Source: Anaeroplasma bactoclasticum (lineage in GTDB: Bacteria; Bacillota_I; Bacilli_A; Acholeplasmatales; Anaeroplasmataceae). From it: a DNA stretch of 64,000 nucleotides. The stretch lies in NCBI RefSeq assembly GCF_003550015.1, contig NZ_QXEV01000008.1, positions 1 through 64,000 on the forward strand. The letters are read 5' to 3'. Shown here piece by piece: positions 1 to 8,486 of the stretch. The first letter of the stretch is position 1; each line of letters opens with the position of its first letter. A program made the translations under genes and the position numbers. Below the pieces are notes generated by a model. That model was not told where the DNA came from and searched no databases. It saw nothing but the letters and a program-made list of their open reading frames with translations.

Positions 1-282
1 AATCACACAGTATCAAATGTAAATCAGATTCATAGTGAACTATCAATTTTGATTTCAAAAAAGCATGGCATATCAACAAGACATCTTCAGGATTATTTAA
101 ACTGGCTTCTGTTCTTAAAGAAGATTAAATATAGAGTAAAGGCCGAGGCAAGAGTTTCATTTACTTATATGGAATCAATGAAACAAGTTCATACAATAGC
201 GGTAAGAAATATAACTAAGCTTCCTATGCCTATTGATTTATATCAGGCCTATGGAGCATATCATTATGGAATTTTTTCTTAA
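1..282 (+). pseudogene. C-terminal part of an IS1595/ISXO2-like transposase (cut by window edge)
   Basis: The reading frame is open from base 1, so the gene or remnant begins outside the window; about 93 residues are visible. The segment with HSELSILISKK, then STRHLQDYLNWL, resembles the C-terminal end of ISXO2-type DDE transposases (IS1595 family), which often read 'HS..K......GVSTKYLQNYLNW'. The catalytic DDE part is not in view, so activity cannot be judged. The last 40 or so residues, ending in YGAYHYGIFS, do not recall a typical transposase end and may be a family-specific tail. Whether this is an intact element or a decayed copy cannot be decided from the window. Family assignment is by pattern memory only. 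Confidence 0.5.
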
Positions 283-389
283 TTACCAACTTTTTGTTTG
301 AACTTAGCAAATAATTTTAATGAAAAATAATGGTAATATTAAAAAGAATAAAAAAGCTTCTTACATCTTCCCTTTCATAATAAAATCGT

Positions 390-395
390 TATAAT
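390..395 (+). promoter_or_regulatory. -10 box for the 49-aa acidic protein
   Basis: A perfect TATAAT lies 26 bases before the start codon of the small gene at 421. No convincing -35 is visible. Together with the downstream terminator it makes the small gene an independent transcription unit. Confidence 0.45.
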
Positions 396-420
396 GATTG
401 TGAAGATTGAGGTGAGCGTT

Positions 421-570
421 ATGAATGATGATGAAATTTACTTTGACATGGATGAAAATATGGGATCTTATTATGACTTTAACCTTTTAGATTTACTAGA
501 GGATAATGAATATAATAATTCTAACGCACAAGCTAGTGAAAAAGAAAAGCTTATTGTTAAGCTAGGATAA
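421..570 (+). CDS. Small acidic protein of unknown function (49 aa)
   Basis: An uninterrupted 49-codon frame starts at ATG 421 behind a good ribosome site (GAGGTGAG at about 410-417) and ends with TAA. The product is very acidic (many Asp and Glu, with MNDDEIYFDMDENMG at the N-terminus) and has no signal peptide or membrane segment. It has its own TATAAT box upstream and a rho-independent terminator right after the stop, which argues that it is a real monocistronic gene and not chance coding. I do not recognise the family. It sits between the transposase remnant and the sugar kinase gene. Confidence 0.55.
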   Translation: MNDDEIYFDMDENMGSYYDFNLLDLLEDNEYNNSNAQASEKEKLIVKLG

Positions 571-580
571 TAGATTTGAA

Positions 581-608
581 AAGTTCCCGTTTGGGAGCTT
601 TTTTCTTT
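581..608 (+). terminator. Rho-independent terminator
   Basis: An 8-bp stem (AAGTTCCC paired with GGGAGCTT, one G-U) with a 4-base loop is followed by a T-run. It ends the 49-aa gene. Confidence 0.8.
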
Positions 609-667
609 TGTTTTTAGATAAAAACATATATAATACATTTGAGGGGATTAAAGAAAGGCGTGATATT

Positions 668-1630
668 ATGAAAAAAATTTTAGCAATTGGAGAAGCTTTA
701 ATCGATTTTATCGCTAATGAATCTGGCTTTGAAGTAAAAGATGTTACATCTTTTAGCCCTAAGGTTGGTGGAGCACCTGCCAATGTATGTGGTGCTGCCG
801 CAAAGCTTGGTAACCCTGCAGGCATGATTACAATGCTAGGGTTGGATCAGTTTGGAGATAAAATTGTAGAATACCTAAAGGAGAATAATGTTTCAACAGA
901 GTATCTATATAGAACAAGTGAAGCATCAACCTCTTTAGCATTCGTATCTAAACTTTTAAATGGAGATTCCAATTATACCTTCTTTAGAAACCCTGGTGCG
1001 GATATGTTATTAGAACCAGATAAGATTAAAGCTTTATGGTTTAGAAATACTTATGCACTTCATTTTTGTAGTGTAGATTTAGGCAATTTCCCTATGCGCC
1101 AAGCACATCTAAAGGCTATAGAATATGCAAATATGCATGATTCTATAATTTCCTTTGACCCAAATATTAGAATTGCGCTTTGGCCTAGTGAAACCTCTCT
1201 TAGAAATGCAATTATTCAGTTTATACCATTATGTAATATTTTAAAAATTTCTTCTGATGAATTAGAATTCATCACAGGTAAGTCTAATATTAAAGATGCT
1301 TTAAGTGATTTATTTATTGGTAATGTAGAATTAATAATTTATACTAAGGGTAAAGATGGTGCAGAAGCATATACCAAAAAGGCAAGTGCTTTGGTAGATG
1401 GTATTAAGGTTTCTAATGTAGTAGATACTACTGGTGCAGGAGATGGCTTTATTGGTTCCTTCTTAGTACAGTTAAATAAAAGAAAAATTGAAAAGGCTAA
1501 CCTTAAGGATTTAGATAGTAAAACTTTAGAAGAGCTATTAGATTTTTCTAATCGCTTCTGTGCGAAAAGTATTACAAGACATGGCGCTATCGCATCTTAT
1601 CCAACGGAAGATGAAATGGGGAGTAACTAA
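668..1630 (+). CDS. PfkB-family carbohydrate kinase, probably fructokinase
   Basis: A 320-aa cytoplasmic ribokinase/PfkB-fold enzyme that phosphorylates a sugar with ATP. The N-terminal signature GGAPANVCGAAAKLG (about residues 35-50) and the C-terminal anion-hole motif DTTGAGDGF with the catalytic Asp are intact. These features and the length fit ScrK-like fructokinases (fructose to fructose 6-phosphate), but 2-keto-3-deoxygluconate or other sugar kinases share them, so the substrate is inferred. I chose ATG 668 (MKKILAIGEAL) because an AAAGGCG ribosome site precedes it; an in-frame upstream start would add a non-family extension. The stop overlaps the next start by one base, so the gene heads a small operon with two unknowns. 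A TATAAT lies at 629-634. Confidence 0.85.
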   Translation: MKKILAIGEALIDFIANESGFEVKDVTSFSPKVGGAPANVCGAAAKLGNPAGMITMLGLDQFGDKIVEYLKENNVSTEYLYRTSEASTSLAFVSKLLNGDSNYTFFRNPGADMLLEPDKIKALWFRNTYALHFCSVDLGNFPMRQAHLKAIEYANMHDSIISFDPNIRIALWPSETSLRNAIIQFIPLCNILKISSDELEFITGKSNIKDALSDLFIGNVELIIYTKGKDGAEAYTKKASALVDGIKVSNVVDTTGAGDGFIGSFLVQLNKRKIEKANLKDLDSKTLEELLDFSNRFCAKSITRHGAIASYPTEDEMGSN

Positions 1631-2079
1631 TGGATAAGGATTTAGTGTTTGGATATTATAATGGAGGACATTATTTAAGAGTAGGTGTTTATTTCTTATT
1701 TATGTTACTTACATTCTTAGTATTCATAACTCCTATGGGAGATATAAGATATAGCTTTTTATTCTTTTCTCTATTTTTACCACTTTTAATTTTTGAATTC
1801 ATTCATCACCATATGCAAATATCTGAAATAGAAAAGGATTTATATAAAACAGATATTATGCAAATAGCTAAAATGAGTGTAATTGAAATGAAAAAGAAGA
1901 AGGTTGGTATTAAATTTGAAGGTAAAATGAATAATAAAATTGTTGTTTTAAAGCTTTATAAAATGGATATAGGACATAAAGCTTTAATGAATAATTTAGC
2001 AAGGTATAAATATGTAGAAATGGAATATTATCCTAAAACTATGGTTGTTAGAGGATATCATTCGAAATTAGGGGATTAG
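1630..2079 (+). CDS. Small membrane protein of unknown function
   Basis: A 149-aa protein whose start codon shares one base with the stop of the kinase gene, so translation is probably coupled. Two adjacent hydrophobic segments (about residues 17-35 and 40-57) form a hairpin, followed by a roughly 90-residue polar, lysine-rich cytoplasmic region. That layout resembles small YcxB/PH-like membrane proteins, but no family motif can be named. The kinase context need not indicate function. Confidence 0.7.
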   Translation: MDKDLVFGYYNGGHYLRVGVYFLFMLLTFLVFITPMGDIRYSFLFFSLFLPLLIFEFIHHHMQISEIEKDLYKTDIMQIAKMSVIEMKKKKVGIKFEGKMNNKIVVLKLYKMDIGHKALMNNLARYKYVEMEYYPKTMVVRGYHSKLGD

Positions 2080-2080
2080 T

Positions 2081-2383
2081 ATGACAAAAAATGAAATTAA
2101 AGAAGTTGTAGATATGGCACTTAAGGATGCAGATATTAATTTATTATCTTATTTAGTATCGGATATTAAATCTACAATTGAATTTGTATTAGAATCTACA
2201 GATTTAGAATTTAATCAAATGGCAGATTATTTTGAAGATATTGCTTATATGAGTCAAAGTAAGGAATTTGTTGAGGCAATAAGAACTAGATTTATTAATA
2301 TGGAAGATCATTCCTTAGATTTAAAATATATCTGTGAACAAATAAATTATGCAGAAGAGGTATTTCCACAAGAGGAATATTAA
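2081..2383 (+). CDS. Hypothetical protein (100 aa)
   Basis: A 100-aa acidic, mostly helical soluble protein. It starts one base after the preceding stop, with GGGGATT just upstream as ribosome site. It carries no signal peptide, membrane segment or recognisable motif. It is the last gene of the kinase operon, as a strong terminator follows at once. Function unknown. Confidence 0.65.
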   Translation: MTKNEIKEVVDMALKDADINLLSYLVSDIKSTIEFVLESTDLEFNQMADYFEDIAYMSQSKEFVEAIRTRFINMEDHSLDLKYICEQINYAEEVFPQEEY

Positions 2384-2384
2384 G

Positions 2385-2410
2385 AGGAAGGTTTAATCCT
2401 TCCTTTTTCT
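2385..2410 (+). terminator. Rho-independent terminator
   Basis: GGAAGG and CCTTCC flank a 6-base loop and are followed by TTTTT. It closes the kinase operon. Confidence 0.8.
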
Positions 2411-2436
2411 ATGGTAAAATTTATATTGGTGGGAAT

Positions 2437-3312
2437 ATGATTTTATTTATTAGTGGAAGAACAGATATATGTGCTTTTTATAGCACTTGGCTTAAAAATA
2501 GAATAGATGCTGGTTATTTTGATGTTAGAAATCCTTTTAATCCAAGTTTAGTATCTAGAATATATGCATCGGATATAGACTTATATGTATTTTGTACTAA
2601 GAATCCTATTCCTGTTATTCCTTTATTAAAAGAAATAAAAAAGCCTATATATTTTATGGTTACATTAACTGGATATCATAAGGATATAGAAGTAAATGTA
2701 TTAAATAAAAAAGAGATATTAGAATCTATTAAAGAATTATCTCTTATTTTAGGTAAAAAGAATGTCTTATTAAGATATGATCCTATTTTTATTAATGATA
2801 CATATACAATAGATTATCATATAAAAGCTATAGAAGGATTAATGATAGAATTAAAGGATTCTATTGAAGAGATAACTTTTTCCTTCTTAGATATATATAA
2901 AAATGTAAGAAAGAATTATAAAGATATAAATCCTAAAGTATTAAAAGATGATGATTATATATTACTTTCCAAAAGGTTTAAGGAATTATCTAATAAATAT
3001 GGAATTAAGTTAAAGACTTGTTTTGAGGATGAAGTATTAAAATTTGGCTTTTTAAAGGGTGAATGTATATCTAAAGAATTAGCATTCAGGCTAACAGGGA
3101 AAAGCTTTAAAAAATGGAAAGAAAGAGATTGTGGCTGTAGGGAAATAGTAGATATAGGCCAATATAATACTTGTAATCATCGGTGTAAGTATTGTTATGC
3201 AAATTATGATGAGGAAAGTATTAAGAAAAATATCTCTATGCATGACCCAAATTCTTCCCTTTTAATTGGTCATTTAAAGGAAACGGATATTATAAAGGTT
3301 AGGAGGAAATAA
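2437..3312 (+). CDS. DUF1848 family protein with C-terminal cysteine cluster
   Basis: A 291-aa protein of the DUF1848 type. The C-terminal part carries DIGQYNTCNHRCKYCYANY (about residues 240-258), the cysteine motif typical of this family; CxxxCxYC spacing resembles the radical-SAM iron-sulfur binding loop, but here it lies near the C-terminus and further cysteines (CGC, about 232-234) precede it. The N-terminal two thirds look like a TIM-barrel-like alpha/beta domain. Members are presumed metal-cluster proteins of unknown reaction. ATG 2437 follows a GGTGGGA site. The next small gene starts two bases after the stop. Confidence 0.75.
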   Translation: MILFISGRTDICAFYSTWLKNRIDAGYFDVRNPFNPSLVSRIYASDIDLYVFCTKNPIPVIPLLKEIKKPIYFMVTLTGYHKDIEVNVLNKKEILESIKELSLILGKKNVLLRYDPIFINDTYTIDYHIKAIEGLMIELKDSIEEITFSFLDIYKNVRKNYKDINPKVLKDDDYILLSKRFKELSNKYGIKLKTCFEDEVLKFGFLKGECISKELAFRLTGKSFKKWKERDCGCREIVDIGQYNTCNHRCKYCYANYDEESIKKNISMHDPNSSLLIGHLKETDIIKVRRK

Positions 3313-3313
3313 T

Positions 3314-3529
3314 ATGTTTTTTAAAAAGAAGGAAAAGAAAGAATATTATGATAAAGAGAATTTAGTTCCTATCCTTATGGTATCTATATGTACAGGAGAA
3401 ACTGTTGCAGGGTTTGAGGATAAAAGAAATAAAAAGTTTAATGAGGTTATGCTAATAAGAAATGATAATGACTTAAAGGAATTTATGAAAAAATATGGAT
3501 TAGAAGAAATTCCTAATAAGGAATATTAG
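3314..3529 (+). CDS. Small conserved protein, unknown function (71 aa)
   Basis: A 71-aa protein with a lysine-rich start followed by SICTGETVAGF and EVMLIRNDNDL. I recall short Bacillota proteins with the same SICTGE...AGF...EVMLIR pattern, sometimes mislabelled aspartate dehydrogenase, so it is probably a conserved family, but no role is established. The gene begins two bases after the DUF1848 stop and its ribosome site (AGGAGG) lies in the end of that gene, so the two are co-expressed. Confidence 0.65.
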   Translation: MFFKKKEKKEYYDKENLVPILMVSICTGETVAGFEDKRNKKFNEVMLIRNDNDLKEFMKKYGLEEIPNKEY

Positions 3530-3586
3530 AAATAATGTATCATTTATGATACAATAGGTATTGTTTTGAAATGGAGTTGGTTTTTA

Positions 3587-5209
3587 ATGAAAAAAATTAA
3601 GCAAATCGCTTTATTATGTTTAATTGGTGCATCTGCAATGTCCTTATCCTCTTGTTTAATCAGGCTAGATGCGAATGATACAAGAGTTAAAAAGGATTTA
3701 ACTTATACATGGAGTGATGAGGATTATAATAAGCTTCATATTAATATGCAACGCTTTTCTCAAGCATTAAAGAATAATAATGATTTAGAGCTTGTAGGAT
3801 CATGGCAAGCCGTTCAAAGAACTGCATATGCTTGTGCTACATATAGAACGATTGAGAATATCAATTATGCAGCAGGAGACGATAGTGCTTATGAAAAATA
3901 TTTAAAGTTTCAAAATATTGTAGCGGAAGTTGCTAAATGGCAAGAAGCATTATATAGCGATATGTATGAATCTAGCTATAGAGATTCCTTCTTTAGTGGT
4001 TATACAAAAGAAGAAATTGAAGAATTAATAAATAGTGTAAAGCCAGATAAATATTATGAAATAGAAGAGGAACAAGAAGCTTTAATTAAAGAATATAATG
4101 ATTTAGCTAAAGATGAGATTCAATTGAAAACTTCGGATATCTATTTATCCTTAGTAAAGAATTATAAAGAAGAAGCAACTCTTTTAGGCTATGATAATTA
4201 TATGGATTATGCATATAAGAATATTTATGAAAGAGAATATACACCTTCAGAGGTATTAGACTTTACAACCTATGTAAAGAATCATATTGTACCTATGATG
4301 CTTGAAATTGCGCCAAAAGTAAAAGAGGCTGCATCAGGTTTAAATGAATCTGAAAAGCAAAAATATAATACCTTTAAAACAGCTAATTTTAACACTATGA
4401 AGGATACATTTAATTTATATGCAACCTTTATTGGAGATTCATTTAAAACAAATGCAAATTATGTTTTTAATAATGGTTATATAAGATATGGAAGTGAAAA
4501 TGCGAATATTGATGGCGCATTTACAGCATATTTATATATGTCTAGTCTAGATCAACCAATAATTTATTTTGGTCCATCCTATACAGATATCATGACATTT
4601 GTTCATGAATTTGGTCATTATAATAACTTTAAAGTAAATAAAGCAACTAACCTAAGCTATGATCTAGCAGAAACACATTCTCAGGGTAATGAATTATTAT
4701 TCTTAGCTTGGTTAGATAAAAATGATGAATCATACTCCGATAATTTAATGAGAGCCATTCATTTATCTGAAGTATATGAGGCCTTAACTACAATTGTTTT
4801 AGCTACAATGGTAAATGATTTTGAATATAGAGTATATACATCATCAAATGATTTAACTATAGCTGATTTTGATACATATTATAAAGAAGCAGGAGATGCA
4901 CTTGGTGGATATGATACTATAATGGAATGCTTATACCAAGAAAATAATGGTAAGCAAATTGATTATTGGAAGCTTGTTACAATTCAAAATCCTGCATATT
5001 ATATTAGCTATGCAATGAGTAAGATTCCATCACTAGAGATTTATTCTATAGCTAAAGAAGATTTAGCTAAGGCTAGAAACTCCTATAAGAAAACTTATAC
5101 ATTAGATAAGAATTTGGATTTAACTGATTTCTTAGGTGTATTAGATTCTGCAGGATTATATTCTCCATTTAAAGAAGAAGCATTTACATTAATTGAAAAA
5201 TTAAAGTAG
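3587..5209 (+). CDS. M3-family zinc metallopeptidase lipoprotein (oligoendopeptidase-like)
   Basis: A 540-aa extracytoplasmic peptidase. The N-terminus is a lipoprotein signal (MKKIKQIALLCLIGASAM, then LSSC as lipobox), so the mature protein is tethered by a lipidated Cys on the outer face of the membrane. The zinc motif HEFGH is at residues 340-344, and the following ETHSQGNEL segment matches the place where M3B peptidases (EMHSMGMEF type) supply the third zinc-binding Glu. M3 enzymes cut short peptides, so the likely role is digesting peptides for uptake; most bacterial relatives are cytoplasmic, so the lipoprotein form is notable. I start at ATG 3587 rather than the in-frame TTG 3566 because it gives a normal signal peptide. 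Confidence 0.85.
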   Translation: MKKIKQIALLCLIGASAMSLSSCLIRLDANDTRVKKDLTYTWSDEDYNKLHINMQRFSQALKNNNDLELVGSWQAVQRTAYACATYRTIENINYAAGDDSAYEKYLKFQNIVAEVAKWQEALYSDMYESSYRDSFFSGYTKEEIEELINSVKPDKYYEIEEEQEALIKEYNDLAKDEIQLKTSDIYLSLVKNYKEEATLLGYDNYMDYAYKNIYEREYTPSEVLDFTTYVKNHIVPMMLEIAPKVKEAASGLNESEKQKYNTFKTANFNTMKDTFNLYATFIGDSFKTNANYVFNNGYIRYGSENANIDGAFTAYLYMSSLDQPIIYFGPSYTDIMTFVHEFGHYNNFKVNKATNLSYDLAETHSQGNELLFLAWLDKNDESYSDNLMRAIHLSEVYEALTTIVLATMVNDFEYRVYTSSNDLTIADFDTYYKEAGDALGGYDTIMECLYQENNGKQIDYWKLVTIQNPAYYISYAMSKIPSLEIYSIAKEDLAKARNSYKKTYTLDKNLDLTDFLGVLDSAGLYSPFKEEAFTLIEKLK

Positions 5210-5248
5210 TACATTTTTTAAAAAAATGTCTCATATATTCTTTTTAAA

Positions 5249-5277
5249 TTGTATTTAAAACTAATATATTCTATAAT
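5249..5277 (+). promoter_or_regulatory. Promoter (-35 TTGTAT, -10 TATAAT)
   Basis: TTGTAT at 5249-5254 and TATAAT at 5272-5277 are 17 bases apart, 40 bases before the membrane protein start codon. Confidence 0.6.
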
Positions 5278-5316
5278 AATTATTAGTAGTATTACTATAT
5301 GAGAAAGGAGAATAAA

Positions 5317-5820
5317 ATGAAAAAATTATTAAAATACTCTGGATTTATTTCTTTAGTATTGGTAGTTGTAGCATTCATTTTAATGATGGCTACAAATGCA
5401 ATTGTTGTAGGTAGCGGTAGCTTACAACTTGTAACTAAGGGTACAGTTGCTATCTTTGGAGAAACCACTAGTACACTTTTAGGTGATGTTAAGACTAATC
5501 CTTCTGTATTAGCATTACTTGCTTGGATTTTCATTCTTGCAGGTTTAGTTATCGTATTATTAGGTATCATTCTACCTTTATTAAAGGTTCATGCACTAGA
5601 GAAGTTTGCAGGAGTATTAAACTTAGTTGCAGTATTATTATTCGTAGTTGCAGGTGTATTTATGTTCATCGTTGTACCTACATTCTATGCTGCAAATAAT
5701 GCTGATGTTCCAAACAATGCTGCAATTGGCGTTGGTTGGGTTATTGGCGGTATCTTAGCAATCGCTGGTGGCGTATTCGCTATTTTACCTGCAGCTGCAG
5801 ATTTCTTAGCAAAGAAGTAA
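5317..5820 (+). CDS. Four-helix membrane protein, unknown function
   Basis: A 167-aa protein with four hydrophobic segments (about residues 8-30, 66-90, 100-120, 138-160) and few charges. ATG 5317 has an ideal AAAGGAG site; the start 18 bases upstream overlaps that site and is less likely. The layout of four helices with a soluble loop after the first is common in small Bacillota membrane proteins of unknown role. It is flanked by its own promoter and terminator, so it is monocistronic. Confidence 0.7.
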   Translation: MKKLLKYSGFISLVLVVVAFILMMATNAIVVGSGSLQLVTKGTVAIFGETTSTLLGDVKTNPSVLALLAWIFILAGLVIVLLGIILPLLKVHALEKFAGVLNLVAVLLFVVAGVFMFIVVPTFYAANNADVPNNAAIGVGWVIGGILAIAGGVFAILPAAADFLAKK

Positions 5821-5825
5821 GATTG

Positions 5826-5855
5826 AAACAGGATTTATTCCTGTTTTTTTCTTTT
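5826..5855 (+). terminator. Rho-independent terminator
   Basis: AACAGGA and TCCTGTT with a 5-base loop and a long T-run follow the membrane protein gene. Confidence 0.85.
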
Positions 5856-5936
5856 TATAATATTAGATATTATATTGGTACATTTATCTCTTTAAAATCA
5901 ATAAAAATAATGTATAATACAATCGAGGTATTTTTT

Positions 5937-6497
5937 ATGATTAAGAAGCTTATTCCGGATTATTATTACAAATCTATATATGATATTCCTTTAAGTGAAT
6001 TATATGATAAGGGAATTAGACTTATCCTTACGGATTTAGATAATACTTTAATTTCATATGGACAAACTGATCCTAGTGATGAGCTTTTTGATTTTAAAAA
6101 GAAAGTATTAGATTTAGGATTTGAATTCATTTTAGTTTCAAATTCTAGAAAGAAAAGAGTAGATCATTTTGCAAATATGTATGATATACCTTATGTAAAG
6201 TTTTCTACTAAGCCTTTAAAAAGAGGAATTAAAAAAGCAATCAAAAAGATTGCAAAAGAAAAATATAATAATGATCAAATCTTACTTTTAGGTGATCAAT
6301 TAATGACCGATGTCTTAGGTGGTAAAAGATGTAAGATTAAGGTTTGCTTAATAGAGCCTATAGATAAGAGAACAGATATTTTATCTACAAGAATTAATAG
6401 AGGAATTGAATCTTTTTTCTTAAGAAGAATTAAGAAGAAGATGAGGAATGAATACGACTTAAAATTAAAAGAATTCGCAGGTGATGAAAATGATTGA
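5937..6497 (+). CDS. yqeG: YqeG-family HAD (IIIA) phosphatase
   Basis: A 186-aa HAD-superfamily phosphatase. HAD motif I is DLDNTL (about residues 36-41) and the C-terminal motif GDQLMTDVLGG supplies the late acidic residues. YqeG enzymes sit at the head of the ribosome-assembly cluster yqeG-yqeH in Bacillota, and that order is kept here: the next gene overlaps by 8 bases. The true substrate is not established by sequence. ATG 5937 has a GAGGT site 7 bases upstream and a TATAAT box at 5913-5918; longer in-frame starts run back into the preceding terminator. Confidence 0.88.
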   Translation: MIKKLIPDYYYKSIYDIPLSELYDKGIRLILTDLDNTLISYGQTDPSDELFDFKKKVLDLGFEFILVSNSRKKRVDHFANMYDIPYVKFSTKPLKRGIKKAIKKIAKEKYNNDQILLLGDQLMTDVLGGKRCKIKVCLIEPIDKRTDILSTRINRGIESFFLRRIKKKMRNEYDLKLKEFAGDEND

Positions 6498-7590
6498 AAG
6501 AAAGTGTAAGGGTTGTGGAGCAGTCTTACAGGATACGAATCCTGATTTAAAGGGCTTTATTCCATCTTTAACAAAGGAAAGTAAATATTGTAAAAGATGC
6601 TTCCGCATGATGCATTATAATGAGCTTCCAAAGATTGTTGCTTCGAATAAAGAATATGAGCATGTCATTGATGAAGTTATTAAGAAAAATGGATTAATCA
6701 TTTTTGTTGTTGATATTTTTGCCTTTAAAGCAACCTTCAATAAGAAGATGATTGATAAATTAAGAAATAAAAATGTCATTTTAGTTGCGAATAAATATGA
6801 TGTATTCCCTCATTCTACAAATGTAGAAAATATAGTTTCATGGTTAAGCCATGAATGTGAAAAGATCTTCTTTAAGGTAGATGCAATTCATATTGTATCT
6901 TCTAAGAAGGGCTATTATATGGAAGAATTAACCAGAACAATTGATTTAGCTAGAAAAGAAAGAGATGTTTATTTTGTTGGCTGTGCGAATGTAGGTAAAT
7001 CCTCTTTAATTAATGCATTATTAAAGAAAAATACATCGATTACAGATGATGTAGTATCTACATCTGTAATACCTGGTACAACATTAAATGAAATTAGAAT
7101 TCCATTCTTTAGTGATAATAAAGCATTTATTGATACACCAGGTTTGATTAATCCATCCGATGTATTAAATGTTTTATTACCTGAATCTTATAAAAAGATT
7201 ATTCCAGATACAGAAATGAAGCCTTTAACTTATCAAATTACAAATGGTAATTCGATTTGTTTAGCAGGACTTGCTTCCTTAAGTTTTCAAGCTCATGAAA
7301 AATTATCTGTAGTTGTTTATGCATCCAATAATTTATATATTCATAGATGTAAAACAGAAAGAGTAGATGAATTATTCAAAACACAGCTTGGTAAACTTTT
7401 AAATCCACCACTTTTAAGTGAAGCAGATAAGATGAAATATAAAGTATTATTTGCTCATTTTGATGGTAAAAAGAAAAGAGATATTTGGTTTTCTGGCTTT
7501 GGCTTTGTATCCATTAAGGGTGAATGTGATATTGATATTAAGGTAATAGATTCTACGGAGGTTTATTATACGGATGCTATTATCGGATAA
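6490..7590 (+). CDS. yqeH: Ribosome biogenesis GTPase YqeH (circularly permuted)
   Basis: A 366-aa GTPase needed in relatives for 30S subunit assembly. It opens with a zinc-binding treble clef (CKGC near the start, YCKRC at about residues 36-40). The G motifs come in permuted order: G4 (NKYD) and G5 (SSKKG) precede the P-loop GCANVGKSS and the G3 motif DTPG. That order is diagnostic for the YqeH/RsgA-type permuted GTPases. I place the start at ATG 6490, where AGGTGA sits 5 bases upstream and the start overlaps the yqeG stop by 8 bases; GTG 6481 is the alternative. Confidence 0.93.
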   Translation: MIERKCKGCGAVLQDTNPDLKGFIPSLTKESKYCKRCFRMMHYNELPKIVASNKEYEHVIDEVIKKNGLIIFVVDIFAFKATFNKKMIDKLRNKNVILVANKYDVFPHSTNVENIVSWLSHECEKIFFKVDAIHIVSSKKGYYMEELTRTIDLARKERDVYFVGCANVGKSSLINALLKKNTSITDDVVSTSVIPGTTLNEIRIPFFSDNKAFIDTPGLINPSDVLNVLLPESYKKIIPDTEMKPLTYQITNGNSICLAGLASLSFQAHEKLSVVVYASNNLYIHRCKTERVDELFKTQLGKLLNPPLLSEADKMKYKVLFAHFDGKKKRDIWFSGFGFVSIKGECDIDIKVIDSTEVYYTDAIIG

Positions 7591-8173
7591 GGCTAAGGCT
7601 TTAGTTATAGAAAAGTATAAGGATTCTCATAAGCATAGATTAGCTCATATTTTTGGTGTTGCTGAAATGGCAGAATATTTAGCTATAAAATATGGTGTAG
7701 ATAAAGAGAAAGCTTTAATCGCAGCTTATATGCATGACTATTCTAAGTATGATGATCCAAAGGAAGCTATAGGTATATTGAAAGATGAAGAAATTAAAGA
7801 ATGCGAGAGCTACCCATTCTTATATCATGCTTATTTATCTGCAGAAAATTATAAAAAGCTTTTAGGTAATGATTTAGATATTTATAATGCTATTAAATAT
7901 CATGTATTTGGTAGAGAAAATATGAGTATCCTAGAAGCAATCATTATGATTGCTGACTACACAGAAAAGAATAGGACATATCCATCTTGTATAGAGTGTA
8001 GAAAAATATTAGTAGAAGATAATGACTTGAATTTAGCAATTTATAAATCCTTAGAAGGAATGATAGAATTTGCTAAAAGGGAGGGATTAAAGCCTCATCC
8101 AAAACAGGTTTTAGTCATGGAAGAATATAAAAGAAAGGTTGAAGAGGATGTCGCTAGAAGAAATAATCGTTGA
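7574..8173 (+). CDS. yqeK: YqeK-type HD-domain hydrolase (diadenosine tetraphosphatase, symmetrical)
   Basis: A 199-aa HD-domain phosphohydrolase. The metal ligands are visible: HRLAHIFGVAEMA near residues 20-33 and the HD pair in AAYMHDYSKY. YqeK enzymes split Ap4A into two ADP, removing an alarmone. In many Bacillota nadD stands directly upstream of yqeK; here the gene follows yqeH with a 17-base overlap and no nadD, aroE or yhbY is found between them. It overlaps the rsfS start by 26 bases, so the four genes form one translationally coupled operon. Confidence 0.9.
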   Translation: MLLSDKAKALVIEKYKDSHKHRLAHIFGVAEMAEYLAIKYGVDKEKALIAAYMHDYSKYDDPKEAIGILKDEEIKECESYPFLYHAYLSAENYKKLLGNDLDIYNAIKYHVFGRENMSILEAIIMIADYTEKNRTYPSCIECRKILVEDNDLNLAIYKSLEGMIEFAKREGLKPHPKQVLVMEEYKRKVEEDVARRNNR

Positions 8174-8477
8174 TTGCCTTGAAAAGGTAAGTGCGAAGGA
8201 TATCTTAGTATATGATACTAAGGAAAGAAGCCCATTTTATGATGAAATGATTTTGGCTTCTGTAGATTCTAATCGTCAAGCAAGCTCTGTTATAGCATAT
8301 ATTGAAGATGAATGTGCTAAGAATGGCTTTGACGTAAGAAGCATTGAAGGCAGAGAGTCCGCATGGGTTTTAATAGATTGTCATAGTGTAATTGTTTCTA
8401 TCTTTACAAAAGAAGAGCGTGAGCATTTTGCAATTGAAAAAATCTATATGGATGTACCAGTTAAAAAGGTGAACTAA
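8148..8477 (+). CDS. rsfS: Ribosomal silencing factor RsfS
   Basis: A 109-aa protein that binds uL14 on the 50S subunit and blocks subunit joining when nutrients are scarce. The family pattern is clear: KDILVYDT, then the conserved region SSVIAYIEDECAKNGFDV, EGRESAWVLIDCHSVIVSIF and a C-terminal YMDVP. ATG 8148 (MSLEEI) is used; a TTG nine bases upstream is less likely. The start lies inside yqeK. A strong terminator follows. Confidence 0.92.
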   Translation: MSLEEIIVDCLEKVSAKDILVYDTKERSPFYDEMILASVDSNRQASSVIAYIEDECAKNGFDVRSIEGRESAWVLIDCHSVIVSIFTKEEREHFAIEKIYMDVPVKKVN

Positions 8478-8486
8478 AAAATAATA

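Noticed and set aside
5210-5232. ACATTTTT/AAAAAATGT hairpin after the M3 peptidase gene as a terminator
   Set aside because: The stem is almost pure A/T and no T-run follows on the plus strand, so I did not list it.
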